64,000 bases of DNA from Pseudorhizobium banfieldiae (GCF_000967425.1 NZ_FO082820.1:806001-870000), one strand, 5' to 3'; shown: positions 35,718 to 44,777, counted from the stretch's first letter. Numbers and translations: made by a program. Notes: generated from the sequence alone by a model not told the origin.

Positions 35718-35731
35718 TTGATCCCGATCAA
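35718..35731. promoter_or_regulatory. FixK/FNR-type box
   Basis: TTGATCCCGATCAA, a second perfect TTGAT-N4-ATCAA palindrome. Its centre is about 73 nt before the universal stress protein ATG, allowing a transcription start near 35766. Confidence 0.8.
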
Positions 35732-35797
35732 TGCAGGGTCGATGAAAAGTCGAAGATTGGAAAGCACTGGATGAACGCGGGACCGAAGGAGCCCATC

Positions 35798-36208
35798 ATG
35801 TACAGCAAGATCATCGTCGCGGTCGACGTCGCAGCCATCGAGAAAGCCGAACGGATCGTCCCGCGAGCGGTGCAACTGCGTCGCGAGGGTGGCAAGATCC
35901 TGCTCGTCGGTGTGGTGGAAGACCTGCCGGGCTATGTGCTCGCCGAAGTGCCGGCCAGCATCTCGCTGGATGCCCGGCGTGATGCGGAGGCGAAGCTGGA
36001 TGAACTTCGCAAGCGGCACGGGCTCGATGCCGAGATGGAAGTGCGCCAGGGTGCGCCGGCGAGGGAGCTTCTGGCCGCGGCAGCGGAACACAAGGCCGAC
36101 CTCATCATCCTGGCCTCGCACCGTCCGGACCTCTCCAACTATTTCCTCGGCGCCACGGCCGACCGCGTGGTTCGTCACGCCCAGTGCTCGGTGCTCGTGG
36201 ACCGCTGA
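35798..36208 (+). CDS. universal stress protein, single domain
   Basis: A 136-residue Usp protein with IIVAVDVA at the N terminus and ILASHRPDLSNYFLGATADRVVRHAQCSVLV at the C terminus. The usual first glycine of the ATP loop is Ala here (LASHRPDL instead of GSHRRGL), so nucleotide binding could be weakened. GAAGGAG precedes the ATG at 35798. A perfect FixK/FNR box lies upstream. It is followed after 38 bp by a DksA-like gene, probably in one operon. Confidence 0.9.
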   Translation: MYSKIIVAVDVAAIEKAERIVPRAVQLRREGGKILLVGVVEDLPGYVLAEVPASISLDARRDAEAKLDELRKRHGLDAEMEVRQGAPARELLAAAAEHKADLIILASHRPDLSNYFLGATADRVVRHAQCSVLVDR

Positions 36209-36246
36209 GCCCGCATCAAGTGAGAATGAAAGAAGGATACTGATTG

Positions 36247-36567
36247 ATGGACATCGCCAGGTACAAGGCCATTCTGACGGAGCGCAAGCGGGAACTCGAT
36301 ACCCGCCTGCACAAGATCGAAGAGGACTTCGAGCAGCCGCGCAATCCTGATGATGACGACCGCGCTGTCGAACGCAACAATGACGAGGTCCTGGGAGAAC
36401 TCGGCGAAGCTGGCCAGAAGGAGCTTGCCGCGATCGATGCCGCACTCGGCCGGATTGCCGCCGGTACCTTCGGAACTTGCGTGAAGTGTGGTGAGCCGAT
36501 TTCCGAGGAGCGCCTCGACGTCGTTCCGCATACGCCGTTCTGCAAGACCTGCGCGGCCACTCTTTGA
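36247..36567 (+). CDS. DksA/TraR-type zinc finger protein
   Basis: A 106-residue protein. A helical N-terminal hairpin (residues 5-70) contains DDDDRAVERNNDEVL, and the C-terminal zinc finger is C-x2-C-x17-C-x2-C (CVKCGEP to FCKTCA). Such proteins reach into the RNA polymerase secondary channel and modulate transcription, often with ppGpp; this short form is closer to the TraR/YbiI group. AAGGA precedes the ATG. Co-transcription with the universal stress protein points to stress or low-oxygen expression. Confidence 0.88.
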   Translation: MDIARYKAILTERKRELDTRLHKIEEDFEQPRNPDDDDRAVERNNDEVLGELGEAGQKELAAIDAALGRIAAGTFGTCVKCGEPISEERLDVVPHTPFCKTCAATL

Positions 36568-36654
36568 CAGCTTGAAATTCTTTTTGAATCAACAGCCTCT
36601 TGCCTCGCGGCGCCTGTGCGATCATTTTTGTCGGACTGGTGCCGCGAGGATTGC

Positions 36655-37323
36655 ATGAGCGAGTTGTTCAACTTTGGACGGAAATACGATTTCAACGAGA
36701 TTGTCGCCGATGGTATCGTCCATGGGATCGGCATCGTGCTGGCGCTGATCGGCGTCACGGCGCTGATCTTCTATGCGACCCTCTGGGCCAGCCTCGGCGA
36801 GATCGCAGCCGCCTGGGTTTACGGGCTGGGCCTGCTTCTCTGTCTGTCGATCTCGTTTACCTACAATATCTGGCCGCATTCCCGCACCAAGTGGATCCTG
36901 CGCCGCCTCGACCATTCGGCCATCTTCATCTTGATCGCGGCGACCTATACCCCCTTCCTTGTGCGCGGCACCCATGACCCGCTGATCCTCTTCATGCTCG
37001 TCGCGATCTGGCTCACCGCGATCGGCGGAATCATCCTGAAATGCCTGTTTCCCGGCAGATATGATCGACTGGCGATCCTCCTTTACCTCGCCATGGGGTG
37101 GAGCGGCGTCATCGTCGCGGTGCCGATCTCGCAATACCTCCCGACCATCACCGTCTGGCTGATCGTCGCCGGCGGCATCATCTATTCGCTGGGCGTCATC
37201 TTCCACGTCTGGGAGCGGCTGCGTTTCCAGAACGCCATCTGGCACGCTTTTGTGGTCGCTGCCTCCGCCGTGCATTACGGCGCGGTGATCACCAGCTTTA
37301 GTCTGTCGGGTACCGGATTCTAG
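36655..37323 (+). CDS. hemolysin III family (PAQR-like) membrane protein
   Basis: A 222-residue protein with seven helices. The conserved blocks are ADGIVHGIGIVLALIGV (helix 1), ILRRLDHSAIFILIAATYTPF (helix 2-3) and WHAFVVAASAVHYGAV (helix 7), holding the Asp and His residues that bind zinc in PAQR relatives. The old hemolysin label rests on a Bacillus protein; the role in most bacteria is unclear. It begins 87 bp after the DksA-like gene and may extend that operon. Its end overlaps a convergent gene by 26 bp. Confidence 0.88.
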   Translation: MSELFNFGRKYDFNEIVADGIVHGIGIVLALIGVTALIFYATLWASLGEIAAAWVYGLGLLLCLSISFTYNIWPHSRTKWILRRLDHSAIFILIAATYTPFLVRGTHDPLILFMLVAIWLTAIGGIILKCLFPGRYDRLAILLYLAMGWSGVIVAVPISQYLPTITVWLIVAGGIIYSLGVIFHVWERLRFQNAIWHAFVVAASAVHYGAVITSFSLSGTGF

Positions 37324-37804
37324 CCACGTCGCCGGCACAGGCACCGGTTGCCTGAAGGCTTGCCGCCATGTGCTTGAAGATGGGGCGGAGCAGTTTCACG
37401 TCCCAGCGGTGATAGTCGTACTCGAAGAAAGCCGCGGCACCGTCGCAGATCTCGATTCCGTGGACGTAACGGATGATCCCGTCCCCGGACATGTCGAAGG
37501 TGGCCGTGCGCGGCTCGATGTTCTTGTAATTCACCCGCCAGCCGTCGGCGACCGCGGCGTCGAGCCGGCCTCTCGCTTCTTCCTCGAATGCCCGTCCCAT
37601 CAGGATCGTGCCATGGACCCGCAACTGACCGTGCTCGACGGAATAGGTCACTCCGTCCCCGCTGTCGGAGAGAACGGGCTGTTCGGCACCGGGAGGGACG
37701 TGGAGACGATAGCCGTACCGCTCGTTCTCATAGGTCCGCCACTGCGCCTCGGCGGTGCTGGCAAGGATGAGCACCATGCCTGCTGCCAGTAAGGATCTGT
37801 GCAT
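37298..37804 (-). CDS. hypothetical periplasmic protein
   Basis: A 168-residue protein with signal peptide MHRSLLAAGMVLILASTAEAQ. The mature part begins WRTYENERYGYRLHVPPG and contains two Cys pairs (GIEICDGAAAF and TGACAGDVA). The YENERYGYRLHVP pattern occurs in rhizobial periplasmic proteins of unknown role. GGGGAG precedes the ATG at 37804; an upstream start at 37852 lacks a ribosome site and would bury the signal peptide. Coding status is good; function unknown. Confidence 0.75.
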   Translation of the reverse strand: MHRSLLAAGMVLILASTAEAQWRTYENERYGYRLHVPPGAEQPVLSDSGDGVTYSVEHGQLRVHGTILMGRAFEEEARGRLDAAVADGWRVNYKNIEPRTATFDMSGDGIIRYVHGIEICDGAAAFFEYDYHRWDVKLLRPIFKHMAASLQATGACAGDVARIRYPTD

Positions 37805-37880
37805 GTTTCTCCCCAATGGACACTCCGCCAATGCCGGTATAGGGACTGGCATCGATCACCTTACCGGGGCTACAGCATCC

Positions 37881-38387
37881 ATGCCGCTCATCCGCGACGC
37901 CAGCGAAGCCGATCTTCCCGCCATCATGGATATCTACAACGACGCGGTGGCCAACACCACGGCGATCTGGAACGACACGCAGGTGGATCTTGCCAATCGC
38001 CGCGACTGGTTCCAAGCGCGCCAGGCGCGCAATTTTCCGGTGCTGGTGGCCGATGTCGGCGGCACCGTCGCGGGCTACGCCTCCTATGGCGACTGGCGGG
38101 CCTTCGACGGATTTCGCCATTCCGTCGAGCATTCGGTCTATGTCCACAAGGACCATCGTGGAGCAGGCCTCGGCCGCGACCTGATGCAGGCGCTGGTCCG
38201 GGTCGCCGGCGAGCGGGACATCCATGTGATGATCGGCTGCGTGGAGGCCGGCAATGCAGCGTCGATCCGGCTCCACGAAAGCCTGGGCTTCCGCAATGTC
38301 GGGACCTTTTCCGAAGTCGGCACGAAATTCGGCCGCTGGCTCGATCTCACCTGCCTCGAACTGCGCGTACCGCCGCAGCATCGTTGA
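37881..38387 (+). CDS. GNAT acetyltransferase, phosphinothricin acetyltransferase-like
   Basis: A 168-residue acetyltransferase. The start IRDASEADLPAIMDIYNDAVANTTA and the acetyl-CoA loop VHKDHRGAGLGRDLMQALV, together with SVEHSVYV and GFRNVGTFSEVGTKFGRWLD, match the Pat/Bar/YncA group. Those enzymes acetylate phosphinothricin, methionine sulfone or sulfoximine. The physiological substrate here is likely a toxic amino acid analogue. It is divergent from the periplasmic protein gene, with about 75 bp between them. Confidence 0.88.
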   Translation: MPLIRDASEADLPAIMDIYNDAVANTTAIWNDTQVDLANRRDWFQARQARNFPVLVADVGGTVAGYASYGDWRAFDGFRHSVEHSVYVHKDHRGAGLGRDLMQALVRVAGERDIHVMIGCVEAGNAASIRLHESLGFRNVGTFSEVGTKFGRWLDLTCLELRVPPQHR

Positions 38388-38394
38388 GCAGGGT

Positions 38395-38550
38395 CTAGCC
38401 CGGTTCTCCGCCGACATACTGGAAATAGGCCCAGGTGGCGACGAGTGCGGCCACGACGCCAAGCAGGGTGAGGAGTTTCCGCAGGCCCGGGTTGGGCTTC
38501 TTCGGCGCCGGCGGCTTCGGCGGCTTCTTGAACTGGACGACGTTCGACAT
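38395..38550 (-). CDS. small proline/lysine-rich single-pass membrane protein
   Basis: A 51-residue protein, MSNVVQFKKPPKPPAPKKPN as its polar N terminus, then one helix LLTLLGVVAALVATWAYFQYV and a short periplasmic end GGEPG. GGGAG precedes the ATG at 38550. The clear layout, ribosome site and position in an otherwise empty gap make it a convincing small gene. Function unknown; the Pro/Lys tail could contact nucleic acid or acidic proteins. Confidence 0.7.
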   Translation of the reverse strand: MSNVVQFKKPPKPPAPKKPNPGLRKLLTLLGVVAALVATWAYFQYVGGEPG

Positions 38551-38731
38551 CTTGCTCCCTGCAGCTATCGCTCCCCTCTTACGCGGCAGACGTTAAGGCT
38601 TGTCTGATGCAATTCCCAGCGGGAATTGCAGAAACGGCCGCCTGCCCCCCTCGGTGAGATGGCTGGCTTGGAGAGGCGGTGCACCTGTCCTATCTTCCCG
38701 CCCTCGTCCATTCCCGCCTGCAAGGGTCATC

Positions 38732-39697
38732 ATGCCAGTCATCGCATCCTTCGTGTACCGCAATGGCAGGCGCGGTGAGCCGCTAACCGTCGATGGAACG
38801 CCTCCGCTGCTGGAGGGGCACGACTTCGCCTGGATCGGGCTTCATGAGCCGGTCCCGAGCGAGATCGAGGGACTGGCTGCAACCTACGGCCTCCACCAAC
38901 TCGCCGTCGAGGACGCCCTGAAGGCTCACCAGGTACCGAAGGTGGAAGTGTATGGCGACCAATTGTTCGTGATCGCCAAGACCGCCCATCTGGAAGGCGA
39001 CAAGATCCGCTACGGCGAGACCGCCATCTTTGTCGGCCGGCAGCACATCATCACGGTGCGACACGGCTCCGCCCGCGCCCACACCGATCTGCGGTCGCAG
39101 CTCGAGGCATCGCCCCAGCTTCTCTCGCAGGGCCCGGACTACGTCCTCCATGCCATCCTCGACTTCATCGTCGACGGCTATCTGCCGGTGGTGCAGGAAA
39201 TCGAGGACAAGGTGCTGAAGATGGAAAAGCACATGCTTGCCTCCTTCCTGGAGCGCGAGCAGATCCGCCGTCTGTTCAGGTTGCGGCGGCAACTGATCCT
39301 CTTCGGGCGCATCCTGGGGCCCATGTCGGATGTTACCGGCAAGCTCGTCCATCTCGATCTGCCCTGCATCGACGAAAACGTCAGGCCGTTCTTTCGCGAT
39401 GTGCATGATCATGTCAGTCGGGTGGAGGGGATGGTCGGCGGCTTGCGCGAAGTCATCACCTCCGTCTTCGAAGCCTCCAACCTGCTGGAGCAGCAGCGGC
39501 AGGGCGCGATCACCCGCCAGCTCGCCGCCTGGGCCGCGATCCTCGCCGTACCCACCGCGATCGCCGGCATCTACGGCATGAACTTCGAGAACATGCCGGA
39601 ACTGTCGACGCGGTACGGCTACTATGTCGTGATCGCCGTCATCGCCGCCCTCTGCGGCATCCTGTACTACCGCTTCAAGCGGACCGGCTGGCTCTGA
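38732..39697 (+). CDS. CorA/ZntB-family divalent cation transporter
   Basis: A 321-residue protein. A large cytoplasmic domain is followed by two C-terminal helices (about 255-275 and 290-312), with the selectivity loop YGMNFENMPE between them. The GMN triplet is retained. The short acidic loop and overall length fit ZntB/CorA-like proteins moving Zn2+, Mg2+ or Co2+. The ATG at 38732 was chosen for homology to the usual N terminus; the reading frame upstream has no ribosome site. Confidence 0.9.
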   Translation: MPVIASFVYRNGRRGEPLTVDGTPPLLEGHDFAWIGLHEPVPSEIEGLAATYGLHQLAVEDALKAHQVPKVEVYGDQLFVIAKTAHLEGDKIRYGETAIFVGRQHIITVRHGSARAHTDLRSQLEASPQLLSQGPDYVLHAILDFIVDGYLPVVQEIEDKVLKMEKHMLASFLEREQIRRLFRLRRQLILFGRILGPMSDVTGKLVHLDLPCIDENVRPFFRDVHDHVSRVEGMVGGLREVITSVFEASNLLEQQRQGAITRQLAAWAAILAVPTAIAGIYGMNFENMPELSTRYGYYVVIAVIAALCGILYYRFKRTGWL

Positions 39698-39834
39698 CGG
39701 GGAGGGAGAGGGCGAGGAGGCAGGAACAAGCAGCTGCGTTGTACATCGCAGCGGAACCGCAGGGCGCTCTTCCTGTACTCAAGCTGCAAGCGCTGGGATG
39801 CAGTGATAGCGCCTGCTCTGACGATCCGGCAGCG

Positions 39835-40530
39835 TCAGTCGAATAGCTTCGCGATCACAGCCTGTTCGGCTTCCTCCCACTTGCGGACCACCTCACCGAC
39901 TTCCTCGATCTCCTCGTCGCTGAGATGGTGGGCGCCTTTCGCGTCGATCCGGCACAGGCTGAACGGCTTGCCAACGCTGGCGGATGTGAGGTCGAGCGCG
40001 TGCAGGACGCGCAGCACTGCTGCGCAGCCGAAACGAACGGACCTCTTGCCAAGGCGAAAGTGGGAGAGCAGCGAACCCGCCTGCTGGGCCATGGCTGCAC
40101 CGCTGCCGATGGCGTGAAAGCCGATATCGGCGTAGTGCCCGATCATGCCGGAGGGCGTGATTTCGATGATCCACGGCTCGCCGTCTCGCCACCCGGCGGC
40201 CATGACATAGGCCGATGGCGTGCCCCCGCCTTCCTCTCCCGGCACGTCGGGGATGAAGGTATCGTAGTGATGGCGAAGGATCGGTAGAACCTGTGCCTGC
40301 AACGCACGACCGATATCGGGTGCTTCCAAGATCGCCGCGCTCTTCTCGTTGAAACAGCGCTTTACATCCGTCAGCACCGATCGCGCGCCACTGCCGCCCC
40401 AGGCCGCCGTATCGCCCAAGGGGTGAAGCTTCTCCGCGGGATATGTCATGCCGCGCCCCTTGTCGGTGATCTGCGAGTCCGAGCCGATCACCACTCCATC
40501 TTCGCAAACGGTGGCAAGCACGACAGTCAT
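39835..40530 (-). CDS. proteasome-beta-like Ntn hydrolase
   Basis: A 231-residue protein that begins Met-Thr, so methionine removal would expose Thr1 as nucleophile. Counting from that Thr, Asp17 (GSDSQ), Lys33 (PAEKL) and Gly47 (GGSGA) stand exactly where proteasome beta subunits and HslV keep their catalytic residues. Later parts include GEPWIIEITPSGMIG and FHAIGSGAAMAQQAG, typical of the fold. There is no HslU, no alpha subunit, and none of the partners known for Anbu. It may be a stand-alone peptidase or amidase. AAAGGA precedes the ATG. About 270 bp upstream is without a gene. Confidence 0.82.
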   Translation of the reverse strand: MTVVLATVCEDGVVIGSDSQITDKGRGMTYPAEKLHPLGDTAAWGGSGARSVLTDVKRCFNEKSAAILEAPDIGRALQAQVLPILRHHYDTFIPDVPGEEGGGTPSAYVMAAGWRDGEPWIIEITPSGMIGHYADIGFHAIGSGAAMAQQAGSLLSHFRLGKRSVRFGCAAVLRVLHALDLTSASVGKPFSLCRIDAKGAHHLSDEEIEEVGEVVRKWEEAEQAVIAKLFD

Positions 40531-40804
40531 GTAGCAGTCCTTTCAAGCTATAGGTGTCTTGGACATTCCTGTCGGAGCCGTATCGGTGGTGGCTCGGACA
40601 TTCATGCCGTGACGGCAAGACAATAGGGCCGGTCGCATTGTCAGCCCCACCTATACGCCTTCGGCCCCCGCGGCGTTCCATTTGACAACCCGTTTGCGCC
40701 GCGATGTCGCCGACAGGCCCTTAATCGGCGGTCGCAAGCAGACACTGTGGGAGGATGGCGTTGCACTTTCGTACGCCACGGGCTGGGGCGCTGACGACGC
40801 CACA

Positions 40805-42790
40805 CTATGCGGACGAGAGCCCGGCAGCAGCGGGTGAGGGGAGCCAGCCCAAATTTCCGAAGCGCCTTGCCGGTTCCGGCCGGCCAACGTGATAGCCCTG
40901 GATCTGGTCGATTCCGTATCGATGCATCAGTGTCCCCTGCTCCGCGGTTTCCACGCCTTCGACGAGGATCCTGAGGCCGCGATGGCGCAGGAGGCTGATG
41001 ATGTCGCGCATCATCCTTCGTCCGCGCTCCGTCTCGCAGTCGTGAAGGAAGGAGCGGTCGATCTTGACGGTGTCGAACTCGATCATCCGCAGCCACGACA
41101 GCCCGGCAAACCCAGTGCCGAAATCGTCGAGCCAAATCTGGACGCCCAGTCTCTTCAGTTCGCTGATGCAGCGAACCACGTCCGTGTCAACGTCCAGTTC
41201 GACGCCTTCGGTGATCTCGAACGCCAGGCGCGTCCCGACCAGGCCGTATTCCGCCAAGGTCGCTGCCACGTAGGTTGAAAACCCGGGCATCTTCAGTTCG
41301 CTTGGGGAGACATTGACGCTGGCGACCTTGACCTTGTTGGTGGCGAGCATCTCCTTGCAGACCGTGCGGATGGCCCAGCGACCGAGTTCGATGATCGCGC
41401 CTGTCCTTTCCGCGACCGGGATAAAGGTCCCTGGCATGATGGACGTGCCGTCGGGCATCTTCATGCGCATCAGGGCCTCTGCGCCGTCCAGGGCGCCCGT
41501 CTGGACGTTGCGGATCGGCTGGTAGACGAGGGAGACGAGGCGCTGCTCGAGCGCGATCCGCAGGATGGCTGCGATATTCTCGCTCTCGTCGCCGTGCTGC
41601 GGATCTTCGGGATCGAAGACCTTCAGGCAGTTGCGGCCATTGGCCTTGGCGGCATAGAGGGCCCGGTCAGCCTCGTGGATGATCTTCTCCAGCTGTTTGG
41701 TCTGGGCGCGGGTATTGGACACGCCGACGCTGACGGTGACCACGGAGGTGCCGTCGCGCCGGCAGGTGTGAGGCCATGCCATCGCATGGACCGCGGCGCA
41801 CAGATCCTCTGCAAGCCGGATCGACTGATCGGCGTTGTCTATTCGCAGGATAAGGATGAACTCCTCACCCCCGTAGCGGCCGATCACGGCGCCATGGGAG
41901 GCGGCAATTTCTGCGAGTCTCTTGGACACCGCGATCAGGCAGCGATCGCCCTCCTGATGTCCGTAGAAATCATTGTAGCGCTTGAAGAAGTCCACATCGA
42001 CGAGCAGCACCGAAAAACATTGGTCCCGGCCTTGCCAGTCTTGCCAATGGAGACGCAATTGCTGGTCGATAGCGCGGCGGTTTTCCAGGCCCGTCAGCGA
42101 ATCCGTGTGCGAAAGCTCAAGCAGTGCCTTGCCGCGTTCATCGGCTGCCTCCTGCTGCAGGCGCGCTTCATAGGCATTCAGGAAGACCTTGTAGCGTTCC
42201 CGGTTCAGCTGGAGGTTCACGTAACTGGTGAAGATGAAGCACGAAATGCAGAATGCGCCCAGGATCAGCTTGTGGAGGAGCAGCATCGGTTCGAAGAGGT
42301 AGAGCGCACCGATGAAGATCAAAAGGTTCGTCGCTGACGACGCGAGGGCGAGCGGAAAGCGGAAGCTGAAGAACAGGTTGACGCTCATCATGAAGATGGC
42401 GCCGAATGCCATGTAATACGAAAATGCGTCGAGGGCGCCGGTCATGTTGGCTGTCACAAGCCATACGACGTAACCCGCAAGCACCGACAGTGCAGCCCAG
42501 AGGTCGAGCGCGTCGGCCGAGACCTTGAGGCGCAGGAGAAGCTCCAGAACGCAAAGCGCAGTGATCCCGACGATCAGCCGGCCTGCGATCGTGTTCGATG
42601 CGACGTCGGGAATGAAGAGATAGTCGGTTCCCGAATAGGCGATGTACGAAAAGACTGCGACCCACAGACCATGCCGTGTCGTCCTCTTCCGTACGTCCTC
42701 GCTTTCCTGTCGGTACAGGCTGCGCATCTGCTCGGTCGACAGCGTCGGCCGGACAGTGGGCACACTCGTATCGGTTAACACGTGCATCAT
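40805..42790 (-). CDS. cyclic di-GMP enzyme: membrane GGDEF-EAL protein
   Basis: A 661-residue protein. Five or six N-terminal helices (residues 35-200) form a sensor part. The GGDEF domain (about 225-385) has LVDVDFFKRYND and GRYGGEEF, an intact synthase site. The EAL domain (about 405-650) has GAEALMR, NVSPSELKM, EITEG, DDFGTGFAGLS, KIDRSF and EGVET, so all phosphodiesterase residues are present. It could make or break c-di-GMP depending on signals. An ATG at 42790 is followed by a second ATG; either may be used. Confidence 0.92.
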   Translation of the reverse strand: MMHVLTDTSVPTVRPTLSTEQMRSLYRQESEDVRKRTTRHGLWVAVFSYIAYSGTDYLFIPDVASNTIAGRLIVGITALCVLELLLRLKVSADALDLWAALSVLAGYVVWLVTANMTGALDAFSYYMAFGAIFMMSVNLFFSFRFPLALASSATNLLIFIGALYLFEPMLLLHKLILGAFCISCFIFTSYVNLQLNRERYKVFLNAYEARLQQEAADERGKALLELSHTDSLTGLENRRAIDQQLRLHWQDWQGRDQCFSVLLVDVDFFKRYNDFYGHQEGDRCLIAVSKRLAEIAASHGAVIGRYGGEEFILILRIDNADQSIRLAEDLCAAVHAMAWPHTCRRDGTSVVTVSVGVSNTRAQTKQLEKIIHEADRALYAAKANGRNCLKVFDPEDPQHGDESENIAAILRIALEQRLVSLVYQPIRNVQTGALDGAEALMRMKMPDGTSIMPGTFIPVAERTGAIIELGRWAIRTVCKEMLATNKVKVASVNVSPSELKMPGFSTYVAATLAEYGLVGTRLAFEITEGVELDVDTDVVRCISELKRLGVQIWLDDFGTGFAGLSWLRMIEFDTVKIDRSFLHDCETERGRRMMRDIISLLRHRGLRILVEGVETAEQGTLMHRYGIDQIQGYHVGRPEPARRFGNLGWLPSPAAAGLSSA

Positions 42791-43054
42791 GCCCTGTTTA
42801 CCCAATATGGTTCGGCTGCGCCTGATGCACACCCTTGGCTCGCAATGAGGAGGTTAGTTGCCTCAGACATTCATGAAGGCAACCATGATCGGTCTCCTAG
42901 ACGCGGCCTGGGCGCGATTATGCGCAAAAGGGCTTAACGGTTTCCAAACTTCTTCAGGAGTGGCGGTTGAAGATGATGCTTCCGACCTTGACGTCACTGG
43001 AAATACTGCAGATTTTAAGAATCGGATTCATTATCGGTTAATCATGAGGTGTGC

Positions 43055-44098
43055 GTGGCCGAGCCTTTGTTTTCTCTCGATGGCGAAAGCCTGATCACCC
43101 CCCAATCCGTCAGCAGACAAATTCTGGTGGAACACAAGGATGGCGACGCGGATCGGCTGCTCGCCGCCGAGGCCGACTTTGCGCTGATCATCAGCATCGC
43201 TATGCAGAGGTTCGAGGCCGGCAGGAACGTGCCGGACGCGGTCAAGTGGTTGATCACGCAGATGCATGAACTGCGGCACAAGTCTGGCCCGGTTGTCTGG
43301 CAGAAGCTGATCCCGATCATTCAGGCCCATCCGTCTGCAAGGATCATGCAGCAGTGCCCTTTCACCCGCTGGTCCTATGACAAGCCACGCGGATATTCCG
43401 GCGATGCCAGCCTGATCGACTTCATCTATGGCCATCCTGACGTTGCCGACGAGGTGGCGAAATCCACGCCTCAGGGATTGAGCATCTTCGAATACACCAT
43501 CAACGCGCCGGGCCCAGTCGCCGTTCGGGAGAGGCGGGACATCCTGACGCGCTACGTGGACGAGACTGCTGCGCGGACAGGGCCGGGAACCGAAATCCTG
43601 ACGGTCGCCGCGGGCCATCTGCGGGAAGCGGAGAGGTCGCAGGCGTTAGGTGAGGGCGCCATCAAGCGATGGGTCGCACTCGACCAGGACCCGCTGAGCA
43701 TAGCCACGATCGCGGGCCAGTTCCCGGACACCTGCATCGAACCCGTCGACGGGTCCGTGCGTGGCCTGCTTGGCAAGAAGTACCGGCTGGGCTCGTTCGA
43801 CCTGATCTATGCAGCTGGCTTGTACGATTACCTGTCCGACAAGGTCGCCATCCGCCTGACCGAGGTCTGCATGGATATGCTCAAACCAGGTGGCCTCTTC
43901 CTTTTCGCCAACTTCTCCGATGAGATGGCCGACGACGGATACATGGAATCCTACATGAACTGGGAACTCCTGCAGCGGTCGGAGCAGGACATGTGGAGGG
44001 TCGCCAGCGCAAGCACGGATACAGCATCCGTCGACATCGATGTCTGGTTCGGCACCAATCGCAACATCATCTACAGCACCATCCGGAAAAAGGCGTGA
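43055..44098 (+). CDS. SAM-dependent methyltransferase, PhcB-like
   Basis: A protein of about 347 residues. The N-terminal 150 residues are helical and contain the block FTRWSYDKPRGYSGDASLIDFIYGHP, seen in proteins annotated as extracellular-factor (3-hydroxypalmitic acid methyl ester) synthesis. A class I methyltransferase domain follows: LTVAAGHLREAER (SAM loop), WVALDQDP, and MLKPGGLFLFANF. It may methylate a fatty acid or another carboxylate. Start is uncertain: GTG at 43055 fits TGAGG best, GTG at 43049 is two codons earlier. The neighbouring c-di-GMP gene is transcribed divergently. Confidence 0.75.
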   Translation: MAEPLFSLDGESLITPQSVSRQILVEHKDGDADRLLAAEADFALIISIAMQRFEAGRNVPDAVKWLITQMHELRHKSGPVVWQKLIPIIQAHPSARIMQQCPFTRWSYDKPRGYSGDASLIDFIYGHPDVADEVAKSTPQGLSIFEYTINAPGPVAVRERRDILTRYVDETAARTGPGTEILTVAAGHLREAERSQALGEGAIKRWVALDQDPLSIATIAGQFPDTCIEPVDGSVRGLLGKKYRLGSFDLIYAAGLYDYLSDKVAIRLTEVCMDMLKPGGLFLFANFSDEMADDGYMESYMNWELLQRSEQDMWRVASASTDTASVDIDVWFGTNRNIIYSTIRKKA

Positions 44099-44179
44099 AG
44101 ACAGGCAAGCCTTGATGGGCGTTTCCTGTCTGAGCACTTCTGCGCATCATCCGGCCGGGCGAGCTGCGGGATACTGAGG

Positions 44180-44199
44180 AGGCGGGGGCTTCCCCGCCT
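44180..44199. terminator. hairpin between methyltransferase and msrB
   Basis: AGGCGGGG (44180-44187) and CCCCGCCT (44192-44199) form an 8-bp GC-rich stem with a 4-nt loop between convergent genes. The U-tract is weak on both strands. Confidence 0.45.
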
Positions 44200-44203
44200 G
44201 CCG

Positions 44204-44614
44204 CTATTTGATCGGCTCGAACACCATCGAATGGCCATTGATGCAGTAGCGCAGGCCGGTCGGCGGCGGGCCGTCGGGGAAGACGTGGCCCAGGTGCCCG
44301 CCACAATTGGCGCAGCGCACCTCGGTGCGGACCATCCCGTAGGACATGTCCCTGTGTTCCGTCACCGCCCCTGGCTTCACCGGCTCGAAATAGCTCGGCC
44401 AGCCGCAGCCGGCATCGAACTTGGTGTCCGAGACGAACAGCGGCTCGTCGCAGGCCGCGCAGCGGTAGAGACCCTTTTCCGTGCTGTCCCAATAGGGTCC
44501 GGTGAAGGCGCGCTCGGTGCCGTGTTCGCGCAGGATGCGATACTGTTCCGGCGTCAGCTGTTCGCGCCATTCGGCATCGGTCTTCTGGATGCGGGGAGTG
44601 CTGGTGTCTGTCAT
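44204..44614 (-). CDS. msrB: peptide methionine-R-sulfoxide reductase MsrB
   Basis: A 136-residue enzyme that repairs methionine-R-sulfoxide in proteins. Zinc is held by two CxxC pairs (CAAC and CANC). The catalytic cysteine lies in [15 protein letters not shown]. Other marks are [21 protein letters not shown] and [11 protein letters not shown]. The start [11 protein letters not shown] has GAAAGGTTCTCCC upstream. No MsrA gene is in the window. The enzyme is cytoplasmic (no signal peptide). Confidence 0.96.
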   Translation of the reverse strand: MTDTSTPRIQKTDAEWREQLTPEQYRILREHGTERAFTGPYWDSTEKGLYRCAACDEPLFVSDTKFDAGCGWPSYFEPVKPGAVTEHRDMSYGMVRTEVRCANCGGHLGHVFPDGPPPTGLRYCINGHSMVFEPIK

Positions 44615-44777
44615 GGGAGAACCTTTCTTCGACTAAAGATAGGTTGCGCGCCGCCTTCCGAAAAGCCTCAACTATTTGTGGGTTGACCGTTAATGGCTTG
44701 AGGCAGCGGATTCTTTGTCCTAAGTGGTGTGGGCTTACGTCCGCTGGGGGCGATCCGCAAAAGAAACGGGAGACGAA

